DNA from: Lolium rigidum
Taxonomy: Eukaryota > Streptophyta > Magnoliopsida > Poales > Poaceae
Length of the DNA: 64,000 nt
Reading direction: 5' to 3'
NCBI RefSeq assembly: GCF_022539505.1
Contig: NC_061510.1
Location: 38,589,047 to 38,653,046, forward strand
Notes under the pieces: generated by a model
Told to the model about the DNA's origin: nothing
What the model saw: the letters and a program-made list of their open reading frames with translations, nothing else
Database searches by the model: none
Part shown: positions 38,101 through 46,703 of the stretch, in pieces
Position numbering within the stretch: position 1 is the stretch's first letter
Layout: each line of letters starts with the position of its first letter
Translations under genes and position numbers: made by a program

Positions 38101-39243
38101 ACTTCTTTTCAGCTTGCGGATACTATTCTTTTTCTTCCTCCAAGATGCTCTTCGGTGGAAGTACTTTGTGTTCTTATCTCCTTCGCGGAGCCAGGCAATA
38201 CGGGAACGTTGCATCCAGAAAATTTCCTCACGATAGAGGAGTTCATCCATCTCTTTTTCAAGCCCCACCCTCTTAAGAACACTCTCTGCATCATTGAATT
38301 GGCGCAGATTATCAAGCAACTCCCTCTTCTTTTCAATCTCTTTTGGTATAGATTTAAACTTCGTGTGCTTCCAGCTATACAGACTAGACATCATCAAGCG
38401 GAGAGACGCAGAAACATCCCCCAGATCATTGCACGGGACACGGCGGGACCAGGCTTCCTCTACAGCAGCCGGCAGGGAAGGTTCCCTCTCCCACACAATC
38501 TCATATCTTCTCACAGGACGCTCACACCGACAGTTGGTCGCATTTTCGATGGATAGCAGAATAGGGCAGTGGTCCGACCGAGAGGAGGCAATATGCCTCA
38601 GCCGATGATCTGGGAACATACGAGACCACTCCGTAGAAGCAACCGCACGGTCAAGCCGGACTCTGACATTGCGATCACCTTTCTGCTTGTTATCAAAAGT
38701 CCAGGGGTTGCCCACAAATCCAATATCATATAAGTCACAGTGAGACAGAACTTCTCTGAAATCCATCATAAGTCTCTCAGAGCGGGGGGTACACGAGAAG
38801 TGCTCCTCCTGCCACATAGCTTCATTAAAATCGCCCATCATAAGCCAAGGCTTACTAGAATTGTCTTTGATCTGTCGCAACTTAGTCCACATAAGATGAC
38901 GATCCACTGGTTTCGGTTCTCCGTAGACAAAAGTAGCTCTCCACATGTGATCATAAGGGCCACCGCTAACGTGAACATCAATATGGCGTTTACTGAAAGA
39001 CAGAAGATCAACAGTAACATCTTCCATCCAATATAGGGCAATGCCGCCTCCTTTTCCATCTCCAGAAACTTGGTAGCAGTGTTTCATACCAATTCTATAG
39101 CGGAGATTCTCCACTCTTTCCTTACTCTGCCTCGTCTCGCAGATGAAAACGAGGCTGGGCTTGTAGGTCTGCACTAGGCAGACGAGTTCTTGAACGGTCG
39201 CAGCTTGCCCGATGCCACGACCATTCCAGCCTAAGGTCGTCAT
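35125..39243 (-). CDS. LINE ORF2: endonuclease, reverse transcriptase and RNase H, 1372 aa
   Basis: This protein nicks target DNA and copies the element RNA at the nick. An apurinic-type endonuclease occupies about residues 1-230, with GDFNE near 137 and SDHCPI near 222. Reverse transcriptase follows at about 440-760, including the catalytic FADD box at about 688-691. A zinc-binding reverse-transcriptase-associated domain lies near 1050-1115 (CAICGCEVEDGFHALVRC). A C-terminal RNase H domain at about 1220-1350 has NVDAGW near 1225, AEQAELLAL, ESDCLRIV and the AHVLAQ segment. The C-terminal RNase H is found in some plant L1 clades. The ATG at 39243 overlaps the ORF1 stop as ATGA. No stop or frameshift is seen, so the enzyme may be active. 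Confidence 0.95.
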   Translation of the reverse strand: MTTLGWNGRGIGQAATVQELVCLVQTYKPSLVFICETRQSKERVENLRYRIGMKHCYQVSGDGKGGGIALYWMEDVTVDLLSFSKRHIDVHVSGGPYDHMWRATFVYGEPKPVDRHLMWTKLRQIKDNSSKPWLMMGDFNEAMWQEEHFSCTPRSERLMMDFREVLSHCDLYDIGFVGNPWTFDNKQKGDRNVRVRLDRAVASTEWSRMFPDHRLRHIASSRSDHCPILLSIENATNCRCERPVRRYEIVWEREPSLPAAVEEAWSRRVPCNDLGDVSASLRLMMSSLYSWKHTKFKSIPKEIEKKRELLDNLRQFNDAESVLKRVGLEKEMDELLYREEIFWMQRSRIAWLREGDKNTKYFHRRASWRKKKNSIRKLKRSDGTWTSDTVEMENMARDFFQDLYAKDENINPDIITGLLDRCITDDMNADLCAPFSEKEIGDALFQIGPLKAPGPDGFPARFLQRNWGLLRDDIVKAVQRFFHDGIMPAEVNDTAIVLIPKKNDPEELKDFRPISLCNVIFKVISKCLVNRLRPILQDIISPTQSAFIPGRLITDNALMAFECIHSIQSGSAARRNFCAYKLDLAKAYDRVDWSFLEGVLAKLGFHRQWIRWVMACVTTVRFSIRFNGNMLDPFTPSRGIRQGDPLSPYLFLFVADGLSCLIRKEIECNALREFHICRRAPGISHLLFADDSLLFFEGTVDQGMVIKSILDKYEQGTGQLVSLGKCSIMYGDKCSPEVQSELKGILKYDTVCFEEKYLGLPVPEGRLKKGKFKSTKEKFSKHATDWCEKYMSSGAKEILIKSVLQSISTYAMGVFKFPYGLIEDLSQIIRNFWWGDEEDRRRMHWMSWDKITRPKSCGGMGFRDLRIFNQALLARQAWRLIQYPDSLCARLLKARYYPTGDLLDTAFIQNQSQTWQGVLHGLELLKKGVIWRIGSGSKVKIFRDNWLPRQDAMKVDGRRSNSRKKWVSELIDPVSRTWDEQTIRAIFYPWDAETILSIKIPARACEDFVAWSGESNGSFSVRSAYRLGMQSALLSVNPGQSSSESVGERGIWNLIWKAEVPQKVRIFAWKAATATLAVRSGLHRRMPSVTPVCAICGCEVEDGFHALVRCTLARALRHELRSHWHLPPEESFQYTGKEWLLHLLEGISKSMRSKVIFLLWRVWHHRNNVVHGDGKASISASVSYLVSYHLSFTQTSIDTSAPISNAGPLGITSWTAPSEGFVKANVDAGWDSTSKTAGLGIIIRDSSGRTILSEWRFVTACATAEQAELLALLAGLKHLIDLGRWPAILESDCLRIVQTISGSMDDHSGGWALMAEARELLHIYQDISISKIDRVCNGVAHVLAQLGKSGFSGLLFDAAPPCVLELIALDVT

Positions 39244-40430
39244 TGGGCCCGGCGGTCCTCCTCGAGGGAAGCCGCCGATTTTGCCAAATCATTATCAGAA
39301 GTGTCAGTCTTCCGTAGCTTAGTACGATCCCGGGGGTTGACGTAGCCTGGAGGTGGAGGTGGGACAGACAAGTCCCCCAATTCAGCGCCAGGAATGGTTG
39401 TTCCCGGCCTAGCATCCCCCAGGACCCCCATATCCAGTTGCTTTTTAGCCGCTGCAGCTTCATGATCATTCTTATCTTCATCCATGTGAGCCGTTTTTTC
39501 AGGACTTGTTGCAGAATCCTCCAAATCCTCCGTGTTATCTAGAGCAGCATCTTGAGACGAGCGTTTTTTTGCCGAAGTTTTCAGTCCCCCATGGCCAGAG
39601 AAACCCCCACGGGTAGGCTCACGAGGGGTACGTCGCTGTTCCATGTTTTGAAGGTTACTTCTCCTAGTGGCAAGCATCCAGCTCCCATATTGAAGATCCT
39701 TGGCCTCCCATGCCCCATCACCACACTCCTCGTGGTCATGCCCGAGGAGGCCGCAATGCTTACAGAAATATGGGATTTTTTCATACTTAACCGGCAGCCT
39801 CTTTCTCCCTTCTCCTTCAATCATAAGAGATACAAAACGCATCAAAGGTTTGCCAACATCAATTAAAACCCGCAGGCGCACATAATTCCCCTCAAAATAC
39901 AGCTTTGGATTCATCTGAACCTCTTTAGTCTTGCCAATCTTCCGAGCGAGATCATCTAGGACATTAGTTTTCCGATAAAGCTCTGGGATACCATGAATCT
40001 GCGCCCATATATATAAACCATTGAAAGGTATCTTCTCAGGATCCTCTTTGCCATCATAATCCTCGATCAAAACAGCCCAGCCACGAAAGGTCCATGGCCC
40101 TTGGTGGACAACTTTCTTCCAATCTCCAAGGCAATGCATCTGGAAGATGAACAGGTTTTCCCCTGCCTCCCTGCAGGTTGGATCCTTGGAGAGATTCCAA
40201 ATCGCTTTCATCTTGCCAAATAAAGCTTCTGAACTAAACGAACGAGTAGTGTGCACTTTACCGATTGCTAACCAACGAGCGTCCTTCTGGAACTCCTTCA
40301 CAGCATCAACCGCGATCACCACATCATCCAGTTCATCTTCCCGGAGCTCCAGGTGAGCCAGCATGTCGTCCAGATCCTCTTCTTTCCCCGTCATCGCTGG
40401 CGACGAAGAAGAAGCCTGAAGATCCGTCAT
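39240..40430 (-). CDS. LINE ORF1: DUF4283 / CCHC zinc-knuckle RNA-binding protein, 396 aa
   Basis: Nucleic-acid chaperone and particle protein of the LINE. The start MTDLQASSSS at 40430 is preferred over an in-frame ATG at 40514, because the upstream 28 codons are low in family resemblance; either is possible. A DUF4283-type domain fills about residues 25-190 (WNLSKDPTCREAGENLFIFQ, GPWTFRGWAVLIED, NPKLYFEGNYVRLRVLIDVGKP). A zinc knuckle CX2CX4HX4C (CKHCGLLGHDHEEC) lies at about 223-236. The charged, Ser/Pro-rich tail ends at 39240. Its stop overlaps the ORF2 start by two bases, suggesting reinitiation for ORF2. Confidence 0.92.
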   Translation of the reverse strand: MTDLQASSSSPAMTGKEEDLDDMLAHLELREDELDDVVIAVDAVKEFQKDARWLAIGKVHTTRSFSSEALFGKMKAIWNLSKDPTCREAGENLFIFQMHCLGDWKKVVHQGPWTFRGWAVLIEDYDGKEDPEKIPFNGLYIWAQIHGIPELYRKTNVLDDLARKIGKTKEVQMNPKLYFEGNYVRLRVLIDVGKPLMRFVSLMIEGEGRKRLPVKYEKIPYFCKHCGLLGHDHEECGDGAWEAKDLQYGSWMLATRRSNLQNMEQRRTPREPTRGGFSGHGGLKTSAKKRSSQDAALDNTEDLEDSATSPEKTAHMDEDKNDHEAAAAKKQLDMGVLGDARPGTTIPGAELGDLSVPPPPPGYVNPRDRTKLRKTDTSDNDLAKSAASLEEDRRAQ

Positions 40431-40815
40431 CGCCGAAACCCTAGATGTACGACCAGGAAGGTATACAAGAGGCGGGGAACACGGAAAGACACAGATGCGG
40501 ATGCGGGGGTACACAGGCGTGGGATGGGTGGAGAAAGCTCGAAGAATTGATGGGAATCGAAACCGATCTCACGGAGGCGACGGAAATCGCCCACCGGAGC
40601 ACAAAACCCTAACGAGAGGGTACGGAGCTAAAAATTCTTCTTACTTCTACGGCATGTTGTCTACCTGCTCGGCATGAAGCAATCCTGGTGATGCGCGCAG
40701 CGGGGACAAGGGCGACGGGTTTGTTTGATCTCTTCAATCATGGAGCATCATGGTGTCGTCGCGTACGCCCGTGCTAGCTGCTGCGTCCGGACAGGGTTAA
40801 GAAGCCAAGAAATTT

Positions 40816-41430
40816 GGTGTAACATCGTACGAAAAAAGTAAGTTAAATTGCTTGGAAACAATACTCGAATGCCTACGGAATTGCTTTTCTGTTTGGACTC
40901 CTTTGGATACACTCTGTTCTAGGTCATAGTGCCGTCAGAAAAAAAAATTACTCCTACGAGACTGTGCTCGAAATCTCGAATAAACCTGTCATATGGTGCA
41001 AACAGATGCAATTCGGTCGTATGCTTCTTGTGTTTCACCGGACTCTTCCTCTGAAGCTCATGTGCTCCATAAGTGCTGCTGCCTACAGAAAGCACACAAA
41101 TTTCCTCTACTCTCTCAGGATTGTTCCGACGAAATCAGTCGTTCAAGCGTAAACAGTACAGGCCATTGACGCGTCACGCTGTCTGCGGATAGCATGGCCA
41201 GCAACTTCGCCTTTAGGCTATGTATGATTCGTCTTCGAAAAAACTAAACAAAAGATTCTTTCTGCAGTTAACACGGTTTATAATACAGTTGACACAAAAG
41301 CTTTACATTATCCTCTGTTTTCAAGCAATGCCCAGACTCTCGTATGGATTGGCATCAAACTTTACATGGGTGCAGACTTCTGTGTGTGTCACTCGCTCAC
41401 TCACTCTGCAGTATACACCAGCGCTCATCA
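40816..41430. other. Region between the LINE and RABF1
   Basis: Before the LINE arrived this was continuous with 34355-34977, the DNA between CDC48 and RABF1. It should contain the RABF1 3' UTR (minus strand, just left of 41431) and distal CDC48 upstream sequence. No ORF is convincing. Confidence 0.5.
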
Positions 41431-44400
41431 TCACGACGTTGTTGGCTTGGGTAACCTCTTTGCAATTTCCTGTCCCAGGAACATGATTTCGTTAGGATGG
41501 TGTTGACAAAGTGTTCTCGATGGCAGCAGTAATACAGATCCAAAGCGTAAGCGGGGAATTCAACATAAGAGAAGCATTTAAAAATTGCGACAAGCCCCTA
41601 GAATTGTTTTGCGTAACTGGCCTCTCGAGAAAGAAAATTAAGATTATAAAAAACAAAATGAGATGGTATGAGTTGATATTGGTTTTTCGATGTAGTTCTG
41701 GTCCATGAGATGACTCATCCATAAATGATTTGACAAAATTTCTAAAGTCTAAGGCTTTGAGACATTAGATTTGATTACTTTGTCAAAAAAAAAACACCGC
41801 AATTATCACCACAATTGTTAACCAGCTAGTATAACTTATTGACTGATAATCTTCTACATTATGCCTAATAAAGTTGCCAGATGTACTCAGCCGCATACCT
41901 CGAATACTTGATTTATATTATCAGCTGTTTTTGCTGACGTCTCCATGAAAAGCATGCTATTCTTCTCCGCATACTCTTGTGCATCCTTCAGAAAGTGCAC
42001 AAGATCATCAAAACAAAAGTAATCATTGCGACTTCACAATGAAGTACATGCTCATACCTGAGAAGCTACACTTCTACTTTCATGTAGATCAGCTTTGTTA
42101 CCAACCAGAACCATGATAATACCAGAATTACCATGTTTTTGAAGTTCCTGCAGTATAGGAAATATGAAAGGGAATTTGAATATACGGCAGCCAAAATGAA
42201 TATAAACAGTGGGATACATAACGGACTTCACAACTCTAATCTGTAAGGTACACTTCGATTATGTTCACAACCAATTCTGTTATGCAGGAATTATCCAGAT
42301 AGAACATGGTCATCTCCAACATATTTTAAATATATAAGCACTTCAGCAGTCTTAGAGTATTGAGCATAAGAAAATCTAGTACTAAAGGAATGGAAAGCAA
42401 AGAACTGAATAAAAGAGAGTTAGCATAGTTCACCTTCACCCAATATTGTGCTTTCTTAAATGATTCTGGATTAGTTATATCATAGGCAATAATAGCAGCA
42501 GCAGCTCCCCTGTAATAAAGAGGTGCCAAGGCAGCATACCTGAAATTGACAGGTTATCTTATCAGTCATGACTTCTCAACAACTTGTTAAATACCTATCA
42601 TTATAAGATGGTTAGAGCAAAAAAAAATGTACCTCTCTTGTCCAGCGGTATCCCAGATTTCAAACTTCACTATTGTCGAATCCTCCAATGCCAATGTTTG
42701 CGATAAAAACGATGCACCAACAGTTACCTGAAATTATTTAAAAAATAATAATGGAACTTCTGAAGCAAGAGAAATGCATCCAAGTCAAGTAACATTTCAG
42801 TTACCTTGGAAGTCGGATCGAACTGGCCACGAACAAATCGAAGGACGATGCAGCTTTTTCCAACACCCGAGTCCCCGAGCAATACCAGCTGCAACGTGAA
42901 GATAATGAGAACATCAAACAGAGCCACTAACCATCATTAGACACGATACATGCATTCAACAGGGCCAGCCATGAAATAAATTACTGGACAGAAGGAAAAC
43001 AGAGTTTCAAATCGTTCATGTGCATAAATATATCTCCGCTTCTGTTTTTGTCACGCTATCAAAAAGAGTCACATTCCCAGGGTGAACAAAACAGGAGTCT
43101 GTTCAAACAACAACACTGTAATTTTGTGAAAAATGATAAAATGTTTCAAACAATGTGATTCTTTGGAGGCTGTCAAAACATGTACAAGCAACAAATGTCA
43201 AATGGTATGGTTTACATCTTATGTTTATTGACAATTGTACAGAACGTGCAACCAAAGCTTAATGTGGCACATTGGTCATGGAACATACCTAATTTTAAAA
43301 ACATCCACGCATAAACACGCTATTTGTATGCACATATAGGTATATCCTGCCCCATGGGGATCAATGCTACCCAGAAAGGTGTTGCACCAATATGAATGTA
43401 GATCAAATTAATTGTGGAATAGTTAAAGAACGGGCGCATGAAGCAGCTGGCGGATTCTATTTTATTGGCCACCGAAATATCCAAAATCATCCAGTTAACA
43501 CCAGATATTCACGCTAAAAAAACACCAGATTTTTATAGACTAAAAATGTTGAGCTGAGCAACAGCATGATTCCCACCTTGTACAACAGAGCTTGTCCATA
43601 CTAAAATGATTTCCAGTTTCACTTATAAATATAAGACAGAACATATAAATATTACGGTAGGCAACAAGTAGACGATACAAACATCGATGCAATGTATTTC
43701 GCTGTATTCTACTGAAGGGGTATATTATATAGTACACATAGAAATAGGTGGACGAAGTTCAGTTGACCTGATAAGCTGGCGCAGAATACTACCAATCCAT
43801 ATACACTAGACCCTAGAGGAATTCTTATCCAGATCAAGAGTGCAGAAGAAAAAGTTAGTACGTTTTGAACGTTGTTCCAAGCTATCATATATCTGAATCT
43901 GGCCAGTGGTCTGTCTTCTGTACACTACCAGATGGTGTGGCTTAAATTAATTGTTGGCTCTAATGTCATGCAAGGGGAAACTATGGTTGCAAATACTTGC
44001 AATTGCTTGTCCTGATACCGCAAGCAACGACAATATAAGCAGGCGCAGACAGAAGGGGGGGGAGGTACCTTTCTCATGAATTATGCCAAATTTTAGAAAC
44101 ATCCACACATAAACAAGCTAGGACATATAGGCATATCCTGCCCCATGGGGATCAATGCCTACCCAGAAAGGTGTTACACTAATATGTATGTCAGATCAAA
44201 TTAATAGTGGAATAGTTAAAGAATGGACGCATGAAGCAGCTGACAGATTCTATTTTATAGGCCACAGAAATATCCAAAATCATCCAGTACAACACCAGAT
44301 ATCCTAGAGTAAAAATGTTGAGCTGAGCAACTGCATGATTCCCACCTTGTACAACAGAGCTTGTCCATACTAAAATGATTTCCAGTTTCACTTATAAATA

Positions 44401-45241
44401 TTACGGTAGGCACAAGTAAACGATACAAACATCAATGCAATGTATCTCGCTGTATTTTGCTGAAGGGGTATATAAGTAGTAGTACCCATGGAAATAGGTG
44501 GACGAGGTTCAGTTGACCTGTTAGGCCGATGCAGAATACTACCAATTCATATACACTAGACCCTAGAGGAATTCTTATCCACATCACGGTGCAGAAGGAA
44601 AATAGTATGTTCTGAATGTTGTTTCCAAGCCATCATATTTCTGAATCTTGCCAATGGTCCGCCTTCTCTAAATCAATTGTTGGCTCTAACGTCATGCAAA
44701 GGGAAACTATGGTTGTAAACACTTGCAATTGCTTGTCCTGGTACCGCAAGCAACGACAACATAAGCATGCGGACAGAAGGGGGGAAAGGGTACCTTTGCA
44801 CGCAACTCGTTTGAGTCTGTAGCAGGAGAGCTGCCGTCGATGTTCCTCAGCCCTCCGGTACTTCCAGCAGCTGCACGCATGACAATACAGTAAGTAGTTG
44901 ACTAATTCCTCTGCTCCAGCTGCAAGCTCTCGCACTCCATCTGCGGACACGCCGTTCTAACGAATCCTAGAGATTTATTACCGGCAGTTGAAGAGTGTTC
45001 TCTACCCTATTAAATTGAGGAAAATATGTGGCCTGACCAATATTAGGAGGCATCAACCCCAGCCGGGAAAACATTAATACCGATCGAGGCTCGAATTAAA
45101 GCTACGAACAGCATCAGACATCTATCCTAACACTCGAGGCACGGCAGCCGCAGCAGGCCACTGTCAGACGAAGAACGAATTGCATCGAAAAGATCAAAAG
45201 AGGAACGCCAACCAACCTGGCACGGAGGAGGAGCAGCCCAT
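41431..45241 (-). CDS. RABF1: RABF1/ARA6-type Rab5 small GTPase, 200 aa
   Basis: Plant-specific Rab5 GTPase that works on late endosomes and the plasma membrane in vesicle traffic. Eight GT-AG exons: 45241-45217, 44870-44794, 42888-42805, 42727-42633, 42539-42434, 42147-42058, 41985-41899, 41469-41431. They join in frame to 200 codons plus TGA, near the roughly 202 of Arabidopsis ARA6. The N-terminus MGCSSS gives a myristoylation glycine at 2 and a palmitoylation cysteine at 3. GTPase boxes are GDSGVGKS 39-46, WDTAGQE 87-93, NKAD 146-149 and ETSAK 174-178. The C-terminus ends RLPKPTTS without prenylation cysteines, the ARA6 hallmark. Exons 1 (25 bp) and 8 (39 bp) are tiny. Intron 2 (1.9 kb) contains a tandem duplication. 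Complete and probably functional. Confidence 0.95.
43286..44800 (-). repeat. Tandem duplication of about 0.73 kb in RABF1 intron 2
   Basis: Unit one (about 43286-44070) and unit two (about 44085-44800) share long matching phrases: 'tatcctgccccatggggatcaatg' type sequence at 43345 and 44136, 'gttgagctgagcaac' at 43548 and 44314, 'ttgttggctctaa' at 43951 and 44679, 'caattgcttgtcctg' at 44000 and 44728. Unit two ends at the true exon 2 donor; unit one carries a copy of that donor (AAAG/GTACC on the minus strand at 44071-44065). Confidence 0.85.
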
Positions 45242-45693
45242 GGCCGGCGCTTCCCGGCGGCGGCGGTGTGGAACGGGGCCTGGGGTCGGGCTAGGGAGGC
45301 GGCGATCGGCTGCAGCCGGCGGGGCCGGGGACGGGGAGGGGCCGGATCCGGCGGTTGCGCTGTCCTCGGTTCGCTCGCAGGACTCCAAGGCTCTGCAGGA
45401 CGTGTTGGTGTCGCGAGAGATGCTTTGCTGCACGGGGAAAGCAAGGCCAAGTCGTTACCTGCCTGGGCTCCGTATGTCAGTCTCATGCTGTGAAAACTCT
45501 TTTTTTAGACGTATCACACTTATATTATTTTTTCTTCGAGAAACATAGTATAGACGTAGACGCTCGCAAATACCTACATACACTCACTTCTCTTCTATTA
45601 ACGTATATACACACACCTTACCCTATAAGCACCTCGGAGAGAGGGGCCCAAAAAGCTCGAAGTCACTACTAAACCTGTGCAAACGCGGTTTTA
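45242..45693. other. RABF1 upstream region
   Basis: The first 200 bp upstream of the ATG are GC-rich and probably leader and promoter. From about 45535 to 45650 the sequence ('tagacgtagacgctcgcaaatac...ataagcacctcggagaga') resembles a dispersed repeat I recall from Triticeae DNA but cannot classify. No ORF is credible; the ones on both strands are GC-rich shadows. Confidence 0.4.
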
Positions 45694-46703
45694 GAGCATG
45701 TCTAACAGACCCCTTAAAAGGAGCAAACCCGTATAATAACCGCCGTTATACGGGTTTCGGCTCTACCCGGCCGTCTAGCACACCCCGTAAAACCGGCCCC
45801 CGCATCGATTTTTGCTGTTTTCGATTACGGGGCGGGCTTCCGCCCCCTACTTGTGCGGGGTGGGAGGGGGAATAGAGGGCGAAACCAGTATCCCTTCTTC
45901 CACTGCGCGCGAACGGTTTCAACGAAACCCAACCGCTGCCGCCGCCGCTCGATCTCCTCCGCCCCGCCCTTCCCCGCCACGTCGCGGTCGGATCCCGCTG
46001 CCATGGATCCTCCGCAAGGTCCGCCATCCGCCGGCGGTCCATCTCCGACGGCCGCGGTGGTTGATGTCCCCGTCGTGGGACCGCCCAACGCCGGCGACGT
46101 GTCGGCCATGATCTCCGCCACCATCCCGTCGAAGAGGAAGAGGTTTCCGAAGCAATTCTTCGAAGGCCCTTCGCCGGCCGCAGCCCCGCCGGCGGCCAAG
46201 AAAGTGAGGATGAAGACGAAGGCGGCCGGGCGGAGGGGTGCTCCGCAGCCCAAGTTGAAGACCAAGCAGGTCAGCCGCATCGGCCTCGTGCCTCCACCGT
46301 CGTCCAAGGCCACGACCCCTCCTCCGTCCGATGCGATGCCCGCGCCGCCGCCACCCACCATGGACGTAGACAAGGTGTTCGACGTTGAGTCCACAACATC
46401 ATACATGGACATGCTCAACGACTCGGCGGTGGATTTGGACGCCGGCATCGATGGGTTCGATGGAGAGTGCAACGTCGAAGATATTGATGATGAGGAAGAG
46501 GATGAGGGTGACGAGGAGGAGGTGGTTGAGGTTGATCCGGCTGCCGCCGGTTCATCATCGACGCCAAAGCCACGCACCGCCAACTACACAGAGATCGAAG
46601 ACGCTACTTTGGTCCGTGCTTGGAGCAAGGTGGGGATGGATGCGTGCACCGGAGTTGACCAAGGCGGCAAGCGCTATTGGCAGCGCATTGAGGATCTCTA
46701 CTG
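45694..46703 (+). mobile_element. Second PIF/Harbinger element, left part only
   Basis: GAGCATGTCTAACAGACCCC at 45694 follows TTA, consistent with a Harbinger end and its 3-bp target duplication. A Myb/SANT-like ORF1 follows at 46003. The element is cut at about 46703 by a Gypsy LTR; its transposase gene and right end are not in the window. Confidence 0.75.
46003..46703 (+). pseudogene. Harbinger ORF1, Myb/SANT-like DNA-binding protein, truncated
   Basis: The likely start is MDPPQGPPSAGG at 46003; an upstream ATG at 45853 in the same frame lacks family character. Pro/Ala-rich N-terminal segments hold basic patches (SKRKRFPKQFF, KKVRMKTK) that look like nuclear signals. An acidic run EEEDEGDEEE precedes the Myb/SANT-like block NYTEIEDATLVRAWSKVGMDACTGVDQGGKRYWQRIEDLYC, with the tryptophans expected. 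In Harbinger elements this protein helps the transposase bind its ends and enter the nucleus. The trihelix-like domain is cut after the YWQRIEDLYC segment by the Gypsy LTR at about 46703; remaining codons to 46734 are LTR. Confidence 0.8.

Larger units (their letters stand above)
34995..40798 (-). mobile_element. Full-length L1-type LINE with two intact ORFs
   Basis: The 17-bp target duplication AAGAAGCCAAGAAATTT lies at 34978-34994 and 40799-40815. A T-run at the left edge is the poly-A tail of a minus-strand element. The 5.8 kb insert has a GC-rich 5' region (40430-40798), ORF1 (40430-39240), ORF2 (39243-35125) and a short 3' region. Both ORFs are open throughout. Intact ORFs, tail and identical flanks point to a recent insertion. 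It sits between CDC48 and RABF1, with its 3' end about 0.64 kb from the CDC48 start codon and transcribed in the same direction. Confidence 0.95.

Noticed and set aside
45825..46583. 252-codon minus-strand ORF
   Set aside because: It is the antisense shadow of the Harbinger Myb-like ORF1; its Gly/Ser/Thr runs are the reverse reading of Pro/Ala and acidic codons.
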